Assembly: GCA_035534495.1 (NCBI GenBank)
Contig: DATLRW010000178.1
Coordinates: 1 to 29,209 of the forward strand
Direction: 5' to 3'
Length of the DNA stretch: 29,209 nucleotides
Source: JAKASX01 sp035534495
GTDB taxonomy: Bacteria > Acidobacteriota > Terriglobia > Acidiferrales > UBA7541
Shown: piece after piece, positions 9,090 to 16,285 of the stretch
How the letters are laid out: each line of letters starts with the position of its first letter
How positions within the stretch are numbered: the first letter of the stretch is position 1
Made by a program: the position numbers and the translations under genes
The notes under the pieces: model-generated
The model's input: only the letters and a program-made list of their open reading frames with translations
Databases searched by the model: none
What the model was told of the DNA's origin: nothing

Positions 9090-11924
9090 TCAGAGCAGGG
9101 GCTCGCCGGCGGGAACCGTAATGGCGTTGCGGGCCGAATCCCGGAGCCGCACGACCTGCTTCCAGTCCGTGCCCCCGGGGGTTATGGGCGGCAGGAAAGT
9201 CAGCGTAACGCGGCCCGGCCGGGGAAGCAGGGTGTGGTCCCGCCAGATCTCCCGGGCCCCGCGGATCGCCACGGGAACCACCGGGCGGCCGGCGGCTGCG
9301 GCGGCCTTGAATGCGCCCAGCAGGAACGGCCGCACCCCGGGCGCGGGCGTGAAGGTGCCTTCGGGAAACACGACCGCCGAAAGGCCGTTTCGCAACGCCT
9401 GCTCGATCTGCTCGGCCTGGCGAATGCGGTCTTGGGGATCGCTGCGGTCGAAGCCCATTTGCCCCATTTTCCGCGCGATCGTGCCGAGCAGGGGCCATTG
9501 CAGGATCTCCCATTTTGTGGAGAACAGGCAGTCGGGCGGCAATACGGCGATCAGGGCGATCACGTCCAGATAGCTGGTGTGGTTGCAGGAAAGAACCGCC
9601 GGAGAGATTCGGCCGGCGCGGATTTCCCCGAGTATTTCCTGGCCCTCGATCCGCACCGCGCACCCCGCCGTCCAGAGAAAGCGGCGGCACGCCCACCCCG
9701 TCGCGCGCCGCGCCGCCCGGCGCGAGGGCACGACGGCGACAACCGCCGCCGTCGGCACAACCCAAGTGACGAACATCAGGACCGCATAGATGCCGTAAAG
9801 GCTTTCCATCGCCTCGCGGGCCATCCGCCGCAGGCCGCCCTGCCGCGACCAGAGTCCGTGAAGCGCCAGGCGCGCCACCTGCCGCCAGAGCGGCGGCGGC
9901 GCGGCGCCCAGCCGTCCGTCGAGGAAAATTCGCTTCGTCTCGGTTCGCCGCAGCTTGCCGCTGGAGGTTTTCGGGATGGAATTGGGCGGTACCACGCGCA
10001 CGATATCGGGAGGGATGCCGACGGCTTCGCTGGTGGTTTCGACGATGGCCGCCTCGATGCGGCGGCTCTCCCCCGGATGGCGCGTTTCGGCGACCACGGC
10101 CAGTCGCTCGGTGCCCGTTTGAGGGTCGGTGACGCCGAAGGCCACGACGCAGCCGCGCCGTACCCCGTCGACGCCGCCGACGGCGTCTTCGATTTCGTGC
10201 GGATAGAGATTGTGGCCGCCCTTGATGATGATGTCCTTGATCCGGCCCGTTATGTATAGCTCGCCGCCGGCGCGGTAGGCGCGGTCGCCCGAATCCACCC
10301 AACCGTCCTCTCGGTGGATCTGGGCCGTGGCCTCCGGATTCCGGAAATAGCCCTGCGTCGCCGACGGCCCGCGGAACCAGAGACCTCCCTCGGTTCTCTC
10401 GCCCACCTCCCCCCCATCGGCACCGGCGATTTTCACTTCGCAGCCGATCGGTCGGCCGACGGAGACGAACGTCAGGGCGTGGGCGTCGCTTGCGGCGGGA
10501 ACGGCCAATCCCTCGGTCTCGAACCGGTCGCGGTCGATCCGGTCGACCCGCACGGGCCGGCCGAGCGGCGGGGCGCTTACGGCCAGGGAGGCTTCGGCGA
10601 GTCCATAGACGGGAATCACGCAGTTGGGCCGCAGGCCGCAGCGAGCGAACCGCTCTGAAAATCGCCCGATCGTTTCGGCCAGCACCGGCTCGGCCCCGTT
10701 CATCGCGCCTCGCAGCGAGGAAAGATCGAGCCCTTCGAGCTCGCTATCCGGGATTTTCCGCACGCACAGTTCGTAGGCGAAGTTCGGACCGGCGGTGAGC
10801 GTGGCGCGATGCCTCTCGATGGCGCGCAGCCAGCGCACCGGATGGCTCAGAAAAGTGATGGGAGAGAGCAGCGCGAGCGGAAATCCGAAGAACAGGGGCA
10901 GCATCCAGGCCCCGATCAGCCCCATATCGTGGTAGAGCGGCAGCCAGCTCGCCGCGCGGTCTCCGGCGCGCACTTCGATCGCCTCGCCCATCGCCCGGAT
11001 ATTCGCAATCAGGTTCGCGTGGGTGGCCATCACGCCCTTGGGCGCGGCCGTGCTTCCCGATGTGTATTGGAGGAAGCAGATCTGGTCGGCCCGGGGCCGG
11101 TGCAGCAGCGCGGCCACCGGCTTCTCCTTGGACTCCTCGAGGCGCTCGGCTTCGACCACGCGTTCGAGCGAGGGCACATCGGGCCGGATCAGCCGCGCCA
11201 CGCGCTCGGCCGCGTGGAAGGTGATCAGCATGCGCGCCCCGGCGTTGCGCAGGATCATCGATTGGCGCCCCGCGTACTCCTCGATCCGGTCGGCGCGGAA
11301 GGGCGGATAGATCGGAATGGGAATGCCGCCGGCCAGCATCACGCCGAAAAAACAGACAAAGAACTCCAGGCAGGTCGGCAGCATCAAGGCCACGCGGTCG
11401 CCCTCTTCCAGCCCGCGAAACTCGAGCCAGCGCGCCACGTTCATCGCCCGCTCGAGCAGCGCGCCGTAGGTCAGCACCCGCTCGCGGCCATCGCCTTCTT
11501 CGAAGTAAATGTGGGGCTCGTGCGGCGTCGCCCCGGCGCGAAACCGCAAAACGTCCACGAGTGTTTCCACCGAATCCGGCACCGGCAGCCAGGTCGTTTC
11601 GCCCGGTTCGCTGGCCGGCGCGGCGGTGGCCGCGGCGGCGGCCGGAGAGGCGCCCTGGCTCGCCTGCGCCACGGCCATCAGCTCGCCAACCGTGGCCGCT
11701 TCGGCCAGGGCCTGCTCGGGCAGCTGGACGCCGAAGGCGGAATTCAGGCGCAGCAGCAGCTCGACCCGTTCGAGGCTGCCCAAACCCAGATCGCGCTCGA
11801 GGTTCGTGCCCGGCTGCAATTCGACGCGGCAGGGATCGTGGCCGAGCTCTACGAGCAGATCGGTGAGGACCGATAGCGTTGTGCCGCGGACGGTCAGGTC
11901 AGCTTGTGGACGGGTGGAGCTCAA
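9090..11924 (-). CDS. Carrier protein - fatty acyl-AMP ligase - PlsC-type acyltransferase fusion
   Basis: The protein has 944 residues and three domains. Residues ~10-90 form an acyl carrier domain, with likely phosphopantetheine Ser50 in DLGLGSLERVELL. Residues ~115-690 form an adenylate-forming enzyme with QYTSGSTAAPKG (286-297), a YHDMGLIG stretch and GRIKDIIIKGGHNLYP near the C-terminal subdomain; this is the fatty-acyl-AMP-ligase style. Residues ~735-944 form an LPLAT/PlsC acyltransferase with NHTSYLD (HX4D, His782-Asp787) and FPEGT (853-857). A hydrophobic stretch (FVTWVVPTAAVVAVV) before the acyltransferase probably anchors it to the inner membrane. Inferred role: activate a free fatty acid as acyl-AMP, load it on the in-cis carrier, then esterify it to a lysophospholipid or other acceptor. 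The start is a TTG, the first possible start after an in-frame stop. It is preceded by a 500-bp gene-free region. Confidence 0.87.
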   Translation of the reverse strand: MSSTRPQADLTVRGTTLSVLTDLLVELGHDPCRVELQPGTNLERDLGLGSLERVELLLRLNSAFGVQLPEQALAEAATVGELMAVAQASQGASPAAAAATAAPASEPGETTWLPVPDSVETLVDVLRFRAGATPHEPHIYFEEGDGRERVLTYGALLERAMNVARWLEFRGLEEGDRVALMLPTCLEFFVCFFGVMLAGGIPIPIYPPFRADRIEEYAGRQSMILRNAGARMLITFHAAERVARLIRPDVPSLERVVEAERLEESKEKPVAALLHRPRADQICFLQYTSGSTAAPKGVMATHANLIANIRAMGEAIEVRAGDRAASWLPLYHDMGLIGAWMLPLFFGFPLALLSPITFLSHPVRWLRAIERHRATLTAGPNFAYELCVRKIPDSELEGLDLSSLRGAMNGAEPVLAETIGRFSERFARCGLRPNCVIPVYGLAEASLAVSAPPLGRPVRVDRIDRDRFETEGLAVPAASDAHALTFVSVGRPIGCEVKIAGADGGEVGERTEGGLWFRGPSATQGYFRNPEATAQIHREDGWVDSGDRAYRAGGELYITGRIKDIIIKGGHNLYPHEIEDAVGGVDGVRRGCVVAFGVTDPQTGTERLAVVAETRHPGESRRIEAAIVETTSEAVGIPPDIVRVVPPNSIPKTSSGKLRRTETKRIFLDGRLGAAPPPLWRQVARLALHGLWSRQGGLRRMAREAMESLYGIYAVLMFVTWVVPTAAVVAVVPSRRAARRATGWACRRFLWTAGCAVRIEGQEILGEIRAGRISPAVLSCNHTSYLDVIALIAVLPPDCLFSTKWEILQWPLLGTIARKMGQMGFDRSDPQDRIRQAEQIEQALRNGLSAVVFPEGTFTPAPGVRPFLLGAFKAAAAAGRPVVPVAIRGAREIWRDHTLLPRPGRVTLTFLPPITPGGTDWKQVVRLRDSARNAITVPAGEPLL

Positions 11925-12284
11925 ATCGCGGTTTCCGTGACCTTCCTGGAATCAGGGCAGGATGCAGGCTATCACGCGGGCCTGGCTGCTTCAACCCTGC
12001 TGACGGAGCCGGCCTTCGGACTTGCTCCGCCTGTTCTTTCCGTCCTGCTACCCCCACTATACCCTGGCGGCATGCCGGTGGTTCCGGTACGTAAGTAAGT
12101 GCGAAATTGTGACTTTCCGGCCATCGACGCGGTGCGGCTTTTAGGGCATTCTGCACCCGTGCTGAGCAGCCGGGGTTGGATTCCCAGTCCGCCTCTGGCT
12201 TCTGCCGGCATCCTTGGCAAATCGGGGCGGACGGTCCCCCCACCGCCCGCCCCACCTTAGAGTTGGGTTTCTGGCTTCCCTCGC
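11925..12284 (+). other. Gene-free region with strong secondary structure, possible ncRNA or leader
   Basis: No convincing protein gene lies between the fusion gene start (11924) and the secreted-protein gene (12425). Two structured segments stand out. Segment A, 11956-12049: an outer stem 11956-11964 with 12041-12049 (core GCAGGA/TCCTGC) encloses a hairpin CAGGC 11965-11969/GCCTG 11980-11984 and a hairpin CGGAGC 12004-12009/GCTCCG 12024-12029. Segment B, 12187-12232: GTCCGCC (12187-12193) pairs with GGCGGAC (12226-12232) around an inner hairpin CTGGC 12195-12199/GCCGG 12204-12208. On the - strand segment A would be the 5' leader of the fusion gene; on the + strand both lie upstream of a terminator. 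I could not match either to RNase P, tmRNA, SRP, 6S or a riboswitch class I know. Confidence 0.35.
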
Positions 12285-12317
12285 GCGAGGCGGGCTTCGG
12301 TCCGCCTCGCTTTTTTA
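12285..12317 (+). terminator. Strong rho-independent terminator reading on the + strand
   Basis: GCGAGGCGG (12285-12293) pairs perfectly with CCGCCTCGC (12302-12310) around an 8-nt GCTTCGGT loop, followed directly by TTTTTTATT. No T-run follows on the - strand, so it is directional. There is no + strand protein gene between 8603 and this site, which suggests a noncoding + strand transcript in the 11925-12284 region. Confidence 0.8.
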
Positions 12318-12424
12318 TTCCCTCTTCTTATTTCCCAATGCGCGCGAATCGGCGACTAAGGGTGAACGGGCGGTTTTCCGGCTACGTCTGAACCGGCAAG
12401 GGGGGAATTCTATTGAGCCGGGCT

Positions 12425-13438
12425 TCAGCGCCGGTCCCGGCGGAGAAACCTTCCGTCGTCGCGATGAAAGCCCCCGCCGTAGCCGTAGAAGCCGATGAAA
12501 AACGGCGAGGAATAGCCGTAGTCGTAGCCCCAGCCGGGAACCCATCCAGGATAGGCATAGGGCCAGTAGTAAGGCTGTGGTGGATAGGGCGGGTAGGGAC
12601 GCGTAGCGGCTTGTCTCCCGCGGCGGCTCAGTGCCGGCTCGGCGGGCGCGTAGTCGGCCTGCGTAACCGGCTGAAAGGCCTGCTCGCTGCCCTCGGTGGA
12701 AAAGGTCAGCGGAGACTGGAGCTGGAAAGTGAGCAGGCTTTCCGGTGCAATGACCGTTGGCCGGCCGCGAGTGAGCAGCAACCCGGCCAGTCCCGCGCCG
12801 GCTCCAATCGCCGCGCCAATACCGGCGCCTTCGCCGTCGCCCGCTGCCGCGCCGATGACGGCCCCGATGACGGTGGAAGGGCCCAGGATTCCCACGGCGC
12901 GCTGCGGCGTACCGCTCGCAGAGGCGCTTTCGATGAGCCGCGTCGTGATGGGGAACTGGCTGCCATCGGCTAAAACGAGCGTCGTCAATGCGAGCCCCAG
13001 CTTCGACGAACCCTTCAAGTGGCCCGCCTGCCGGACCACGCTGACCGTGCCAATCACCGGCTGGCCGCGCCGCGCGACGACCCATCCGCCGACTACGACG
13101 GGCTGCGCCAGATCGGCGCTGAAGGTATCGCCCGCGCGGCTCTTGTCGCTCGAAAGGAGCTGCTCCGTGCGGACCGAAATCAATGTCCCGGCGGGCAAGG
13201 TGAAGCTTGCCGGCACGCTGAGATCAGCCTGGCCGGCGGGAGCGCGAGCGGCGGGCCTGTCAGGCTTTCCGGCGCTCGGCGGCTGCGCCATTTCCGAACT
13301 GGCTTCCGAGCTCTTTTGGGGATATTGCCGGGCGCGAAGCGGCAAAACAACCAGTGCCGCCGCAAATACAAACACAAAAGCGGAAGGAACAAACCAAGAC
13401 CACAAAATGGGCCACAAACAGCGGGGTCGCTTACGCAT
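12425..13438 (-). CDS. Secreted/membrane-anchored glycine-zipper protein with Tyr/Pro-rich tail
   Basis: The protein has 337 residues. The ATG at 13438 is chosen because a near-perfect ribosome site, AGGAGG, stands five bases before it; the longer frame upstream is basic and lacks protein-like composition. Residues 9-34 form a hydrophobic segment (signal peptide or N-terminal anchor). Residues ~85-180 form a beta-rich domain beginning FTLPAGTLISVRTEQLLSS, with ARRGQPVIGTVSVV. Residues ~190-235 are a glycine-zipper stretch (VIGAVIGAAAGDG, IGAAIGAGAG) that could sit in a membrane. The tail from about 280 is rich in Tyr, Pro, Trp and Gly and ends in a short Arg/Asp stretch. Similar envelope proteins are frequent in Acidobacteria but lack a known role. 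It is divergent from the M48 protease gene. Confidence 0.75.
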   Translation of the reverse strand: MRKRPRCLWPILWSWFVPSAFVFVFAAALVVLPLRARQYPQKSSEASSEMAQPPSAGKPDRPAARAPAGQADLSVPASFTLPAGTLISVRTEQLLSSDKSRAGDTFSADLAQPVVVGGWVVARRGQPVIGTVSVVRQAGHLKGSSKLGLALTTLVLADGSQFPITTRLIESASASGTPQRAVGILGPSTVIGAVIGAAAGDGEGAGIGAAIGAGAGLAGLLLTRGRPTVIAPESLLTFQLQSPLTFSTEGSEQAFQPVTQADYAPAEPALSRRGRQAATRPYPPYPPQPYYWPYAYPGWVPGWGYDYGYSSPFFIGFYGYGGGFHRDDGRFLRRDRR

Positions 13439-13443
13439 GGATA

Positions 13444-13449
13444 CCTCCT
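13444..13449 (-). promoter_or_regulatory. Ribosome binding site of the glycine-zipper protein gene
   Basis: AGGAGG on the - strand, within GAGGAGGTAT, lies five bases before the ATG at 13438. It is the strongest ribosome site in the window and fixes the start. Confidence 0.8.
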
Positions 13450-13590
13450 CTCCCCGCCCCCCAGGTACACGAACCTGCAATAATTGAGATGAGTTCGGGG
13501 CAAGCGGGGTTGCCGGTTTTTGCGCCCCGCCCGGGGGCCAATCGCGGAACGCGCGCCTGCTTACCTTTCGCTTTGCTAGACTGGGCCGGG
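13450..13590. promoter_or_regulatory. Divergent promoter region, glycine-zipper gene and M48 protease
   Basis: This is the spacer between two divergent starts. Promoters for both must lie here or slightly inside; no clear boxes were recognised. Confidence 0.3.
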
Positions 13591-14970
13591 ATGCCGATTC
13601 GGCGCATCGTCGCGGGCGCTTTTTTCGCGGCTCTGATCTGTGTTTCGTTGCCCGCGCTTTCCCGCCCGCCCCGAACGGAAGCGCCCGCCACTCGCAGCGC
13701 CTTGCAGCAGGCGCCCGCCCGGCAAACGCCGCCGCCATCGGCCACGCCGTCGGCAACCGAACCGATCCGCGGCTATACGCTCCCGCCGGACAAATACCGT
13801 GAAGCGGTCGCCTATTCGAACGCGCAAAACTGGCTCTACTTTGCCGGCTTCGCCTACGGCTTGGGAATGTTGCTGCTGGTGCTCGCCTGGCGGCTCGCGC
13901 CGCGCTATCGCGACTGGGCCGAGCGCTCGACGCGGCATCGGCTCGGCCAGGCGGCCATTTTCGTTCCCTTGATTTTCTTCACGCTGGCCCTGCTCGATAT
14001 CCCCATCGATGTGGCGGGCGAATGGATCGAGCTTCGTTTTCATCTGTCGATCGAGCCGTGGGGCGCCTGGTTCTGGGATTGGACCAAGGCGGAGCTTTTG
14101 ACCTGCCTGCTCGGAATCGTACTCGTCTGGATTCTCTACGGCGCGATTCGCCGCAGCCCGCGCCGCTGGTGGCTCTATTTCTGGCTTGCCCTGCTGCCGA
14201 TTCTCTGCTTCCTGATCTTTCTTTCCCCGTATGTGATCGAGCCGTTGTTCTTCAGGTACCAGCCGCTCGCGAAGAGCGACCCCGCCCTGGTCGCTGAACT
14301 CGAAAAGGTGAGCGCTCACGCCGGCGTGCCGATTCCGCCCACGCGCATGTTTCTGATGCGAGCCAGCAGTAAAACGACCGCGCTCAACGCCTACGTCAGC
14401 GGCTTCGGCGCGAGCAAACGCGTCGTCGTTTGGGACACCACCATCGCCAAGATGACCACGCCGGAAATTGCCTTCGTTTTCGGCCACGAAATGGGCCACT
14501 ACGTCCTGCACCACATTTTCCAGGGAATGCTGATCGGCGCGCTCGGCCTGCTCGTGCTGTTCCGTCTCGGCTATCTGGCGCTCGGCTGGACGCTCCGGCG
14601 GTGGGGCGCCCGCTGGTCGATTCGCGCCGTGGACGACTGGGCCTCGCTGCCGGTGCTCTGGCTATGGCTTTCCATTTTCATTTTTCTGGCCTCGCCGATG
14701 AACAACGCCGTCAGCCGCCATTTCGAGCACCAGGCCGATACCTTTGGCCTGGAAGTCGTCCACGGAGTCATCCCCGATTCCTCGCAGGTTGCCGCGCGCG
14801 CCTTCCAGATCCTCGGCGAGCAGGACCTCTCGAATCCCCGTCCCAATCCGTTCATCGTCTTCTGGCTCTATAGCCATCCGCCGATCCCCGCTCGCGTCCA
14901 GTTCGCCTTGCACTACGATCCCTGGGCCCCCGGCCGCCATCCGCGCTACGTCGGCGCGCCCCGGCCCTGA
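13591..14970 (+). CDS. M48 family (Ste24/HtpX-like) membrane metalloprotease
   Basis: The protein has 459 residues from the ATG at 13591 (MPIRRIVAGAFFAALICVSL), which gives a signal-like N-terminal segment followed by a Pro/Ala/Thr-rich linker. Several membrane helices follow: FAYGLGMLLLVLAW, AAIFVPLIFFTLALL, LLTCLLGIVLVWILYG and WLALLPILCFLIFL. The zinc site HEMGH is at residues 299-303, with the third ligand Glu379 in EHQAD, as in M48 enzymes. The N-terminal multi-helix domain places it with the Ste24 (CAAX protease-like) branch rather than short HtpX. In bacteria these act in inner-membrane protein quality control; no prenylation role is implied. The frame stays open further upstream, but that sequence overlaps the divergent gene and is not protein-like. 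Confidence 0.9.
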   Translation: MPIRRIVAGAFFAALICVSLPALSRPPRTEAPATRSALQQAPARQTPPPSATPSATEPIRGYTLPPDKYREAVAYSNAQNWLYFAGFAYGLGMLLLVLAWRLAPRYRDWAERSTRHRLGQAAIFVPLIFFTLALLDIPIDVAGEWIELRFHLSIEPWGAWFWDWTKAELLTCLLGIVLVWILYGAIRRSPRRWWLYFWLALLPILCFLIFLSPYVIEPLFFRYQPLAKSDPALVAELEKVSAHAGVPIPPTRMFLMRASSKTTALNAYVSGFGASKRVVVWDTTIAKMTTPEIAFVFGHEMGHYVLHHIFQGMLIGALGLLVLFRLGYLALGWTLRRWGARWSIRAVDDWASLPVLWLWLSIFIFLASPMNNAVSRHFEHQADTFGLEVVHGVIPDSSQVAARAFQILGEQDLSNPRPNPFIVFWLYSHPPIPARVQFALHYDPWAPGRHPRYVGAPRP

Positions 14971-15232
14971 AGCGCCCCTGAAGGGGAAGTCTGGGCCGAC
15001 GGGATATCGCTTCAGCCGTCCCGCCGCGCAGGAATCCCTCTTGAATTCCAGGGGGAAAGCGAAATTCTGGGAAGCGGAATTTCTGGGAAATTAGCCTGGA
15101 ATGCGTTGGCGCGTCAGCGTGAAGCGGGAAATCGCTTGCCGGAAAGGACCTGATCTATGTGCACTAGGGCAGTCTGACGATGACCCAACCTTCGTAGACA
15201 GCTACCGTTCGCGGCTGAACGCCGTGAAGCGC
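14971..15232. other. Junction between M48 gene and R-M-like cassette
   Basis: This 262-bp spacer lies between convergent genes. It contains near-direct repeats around TTCTGGGAA (within 15061-15091). No tRNA, integrase remnant or clear terminator is seen. Base composition shifts from GC-rich to more AT-rich across it, which suggests the left edge of an acquired segment. Confidence 0.35.
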
Positions 15233-16285
15233 CTATTTCATTGGTTTCTTTGGGAGGAATTCTCGAAGCCGGGTGTGTTGGATCATCTCGCCCAATGTCC
15301 CGAAGGTGAATACCTTTCCTTCGGTTCGTAGGAGCATGCGTCGCATGTCTTCTCGGCGCACGCCGAACCCTCGGCCGTCTATGCAAGCTAATACCTCGAA
15401 TCCCGCCTCTCCCCTTCGTATCCGCTCGTCGCGCATGGTAGCCAATCTTTCGATTCTGGTGACTTTGTCGCGCGCTGTGCCATCGTCGCCGGTGATTTTC
15501 GCTTCAATAACAACAACTGGGCGCATTTCGTCGGGAACAATAAAATCGGGTGCTTGTTCGAAACCAGGAATTCGTTCGGCTCGCTTCGTCTTGCGGAATG
15601 TGACCTGGGAGTGCGACAGACGCTCCTCAATCGCGCCTTCCATTGCGTCTCCGACGAGCTCGGAAACAGCGTCTCGATGGCTGGCAAAGGGGCGTCCAAG
15701 AAACCGCTCGTACAAGAGCGTCGCATAGGGGACATGCTGTGCGGCCGCATGGCGCAGCGACTCAGTCCCAGCGCTTGTGTCAAATTTTGCGAGGCGATGG
15801 ACCGCACTATCCGGAACCTCATCGATTGACCGGGTGAGGTGTTGAACCGCGACGGAGATTAAGGCGTCAACCCGCCTTTTCGTTTTCCCATTGCGGCCTG
15901 AGTCCAGGCGGGAGTAATAACCCTGCTCTTTACGAGAACGGCTGTCCAGGTCTCGCGCGGCATTTTGCGGTACGTCGGCCCCCAAATCGGATCGTGCCAG
16001 TTCGGCCCATTCTGGAGGGGAGAAACCAAGAATGGTCCTGAGGACCACAAACGACATGGCGTCTGCCTTAAGCGCAGCCCAAACTGCCTCCTCGGTGAAA
16101 TTTTCGAAACTTCCTGTTTCGCGCTTGAGAACCTCATATGCGGTCTGGAAGTTTGCATACTCCACAAAGTTGGGCCCCTTCGGCAAAACAAGAAACTGCG
16201 ACTGAAGGTCAGCGAAGACGGCGGAGACCATCGCTTCCAGGTGATCGCGAAGATAATCGGGACTGACTTCAAACGGTCGGGGCAA
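15233..16285 (-). CDS. Putative PD-(D/E)XK restriction endonuclease
   Basis: The protein has 350 residues and no signal or membrane segment. I do not recognise the full-length family. Near the C-terminus it has a typical PD-(D/E)XK nuclease core: PDFIV (Asp247) on one strand, then VVVIEAK (Glu261, Lys263) on the next, with an acidic helix (DAMEGAIEERL, ~213-223) before it. Residues 1-200 are mostly helical and may form a recognition or dimerisation domain. The start is a TTG 17 nt inside the end of the methylase gene, so translation is probably coupled. Base composition is visibly lower in GC than the core genes. Context next to a DNA methylase suggests a restriction enzyme, though a McrBC-type or other effector nuclease cannot be excluded. 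Confidence 0.7.
   Translation of the reverse strand: MPRPFEVSPDYLRDHLEAMVSAVFADLQSQFLVLPKGPNFVEYANFQTAYEVLKRETGSFENFTEEAVWAALKADAMSFVVLRTILGFSPPEWAELARSDLGADVPQNAARDLDSRSRKEQGYYSRLDSGRNGKTKRRVDALISVAVQHLTRSIDEVPDSAVHRLAKFDTSAGTESLRHAAAQHVPYATLLYERFLGRPFASHRDAVSELVGDAMEGAIEERLSHSQVTFRKTKRAERIPGFEQAPDFIVPDEMRPVVVIEAKITGDDGTARDKVTRIERLATMRDERIRRGEAGFEVLACIDGRGFGVRREDMRRMLLRTEGKVFTFGTLGEMIQHTRLREFLPKKPMK

Noticed and set aside
8868..10259. + strand ORF of 463 codons
   Set aside because: It lies opposite the acyltransferase/adenylation gene and has Arg/Pro/Gly-rich shadow composition.
10809..11876. + strand ORF of 355 codons
   Set aside because: It is antisense to the clear carrier/adenylation domains.
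11976..12012. SRP RNA-like string on the - strand (TCAGCAGGG...GAAGCAGCC)
   Set aside because: It lacks the GGAA tetraloop flanked by the conserved symmetric loop of SRP helix 8.
11899..12255. - strand ORF of 118 codons in the structured region
   Set aside because: It has no protein-like composition, no ribosome site, and runs into the fusion gene start.
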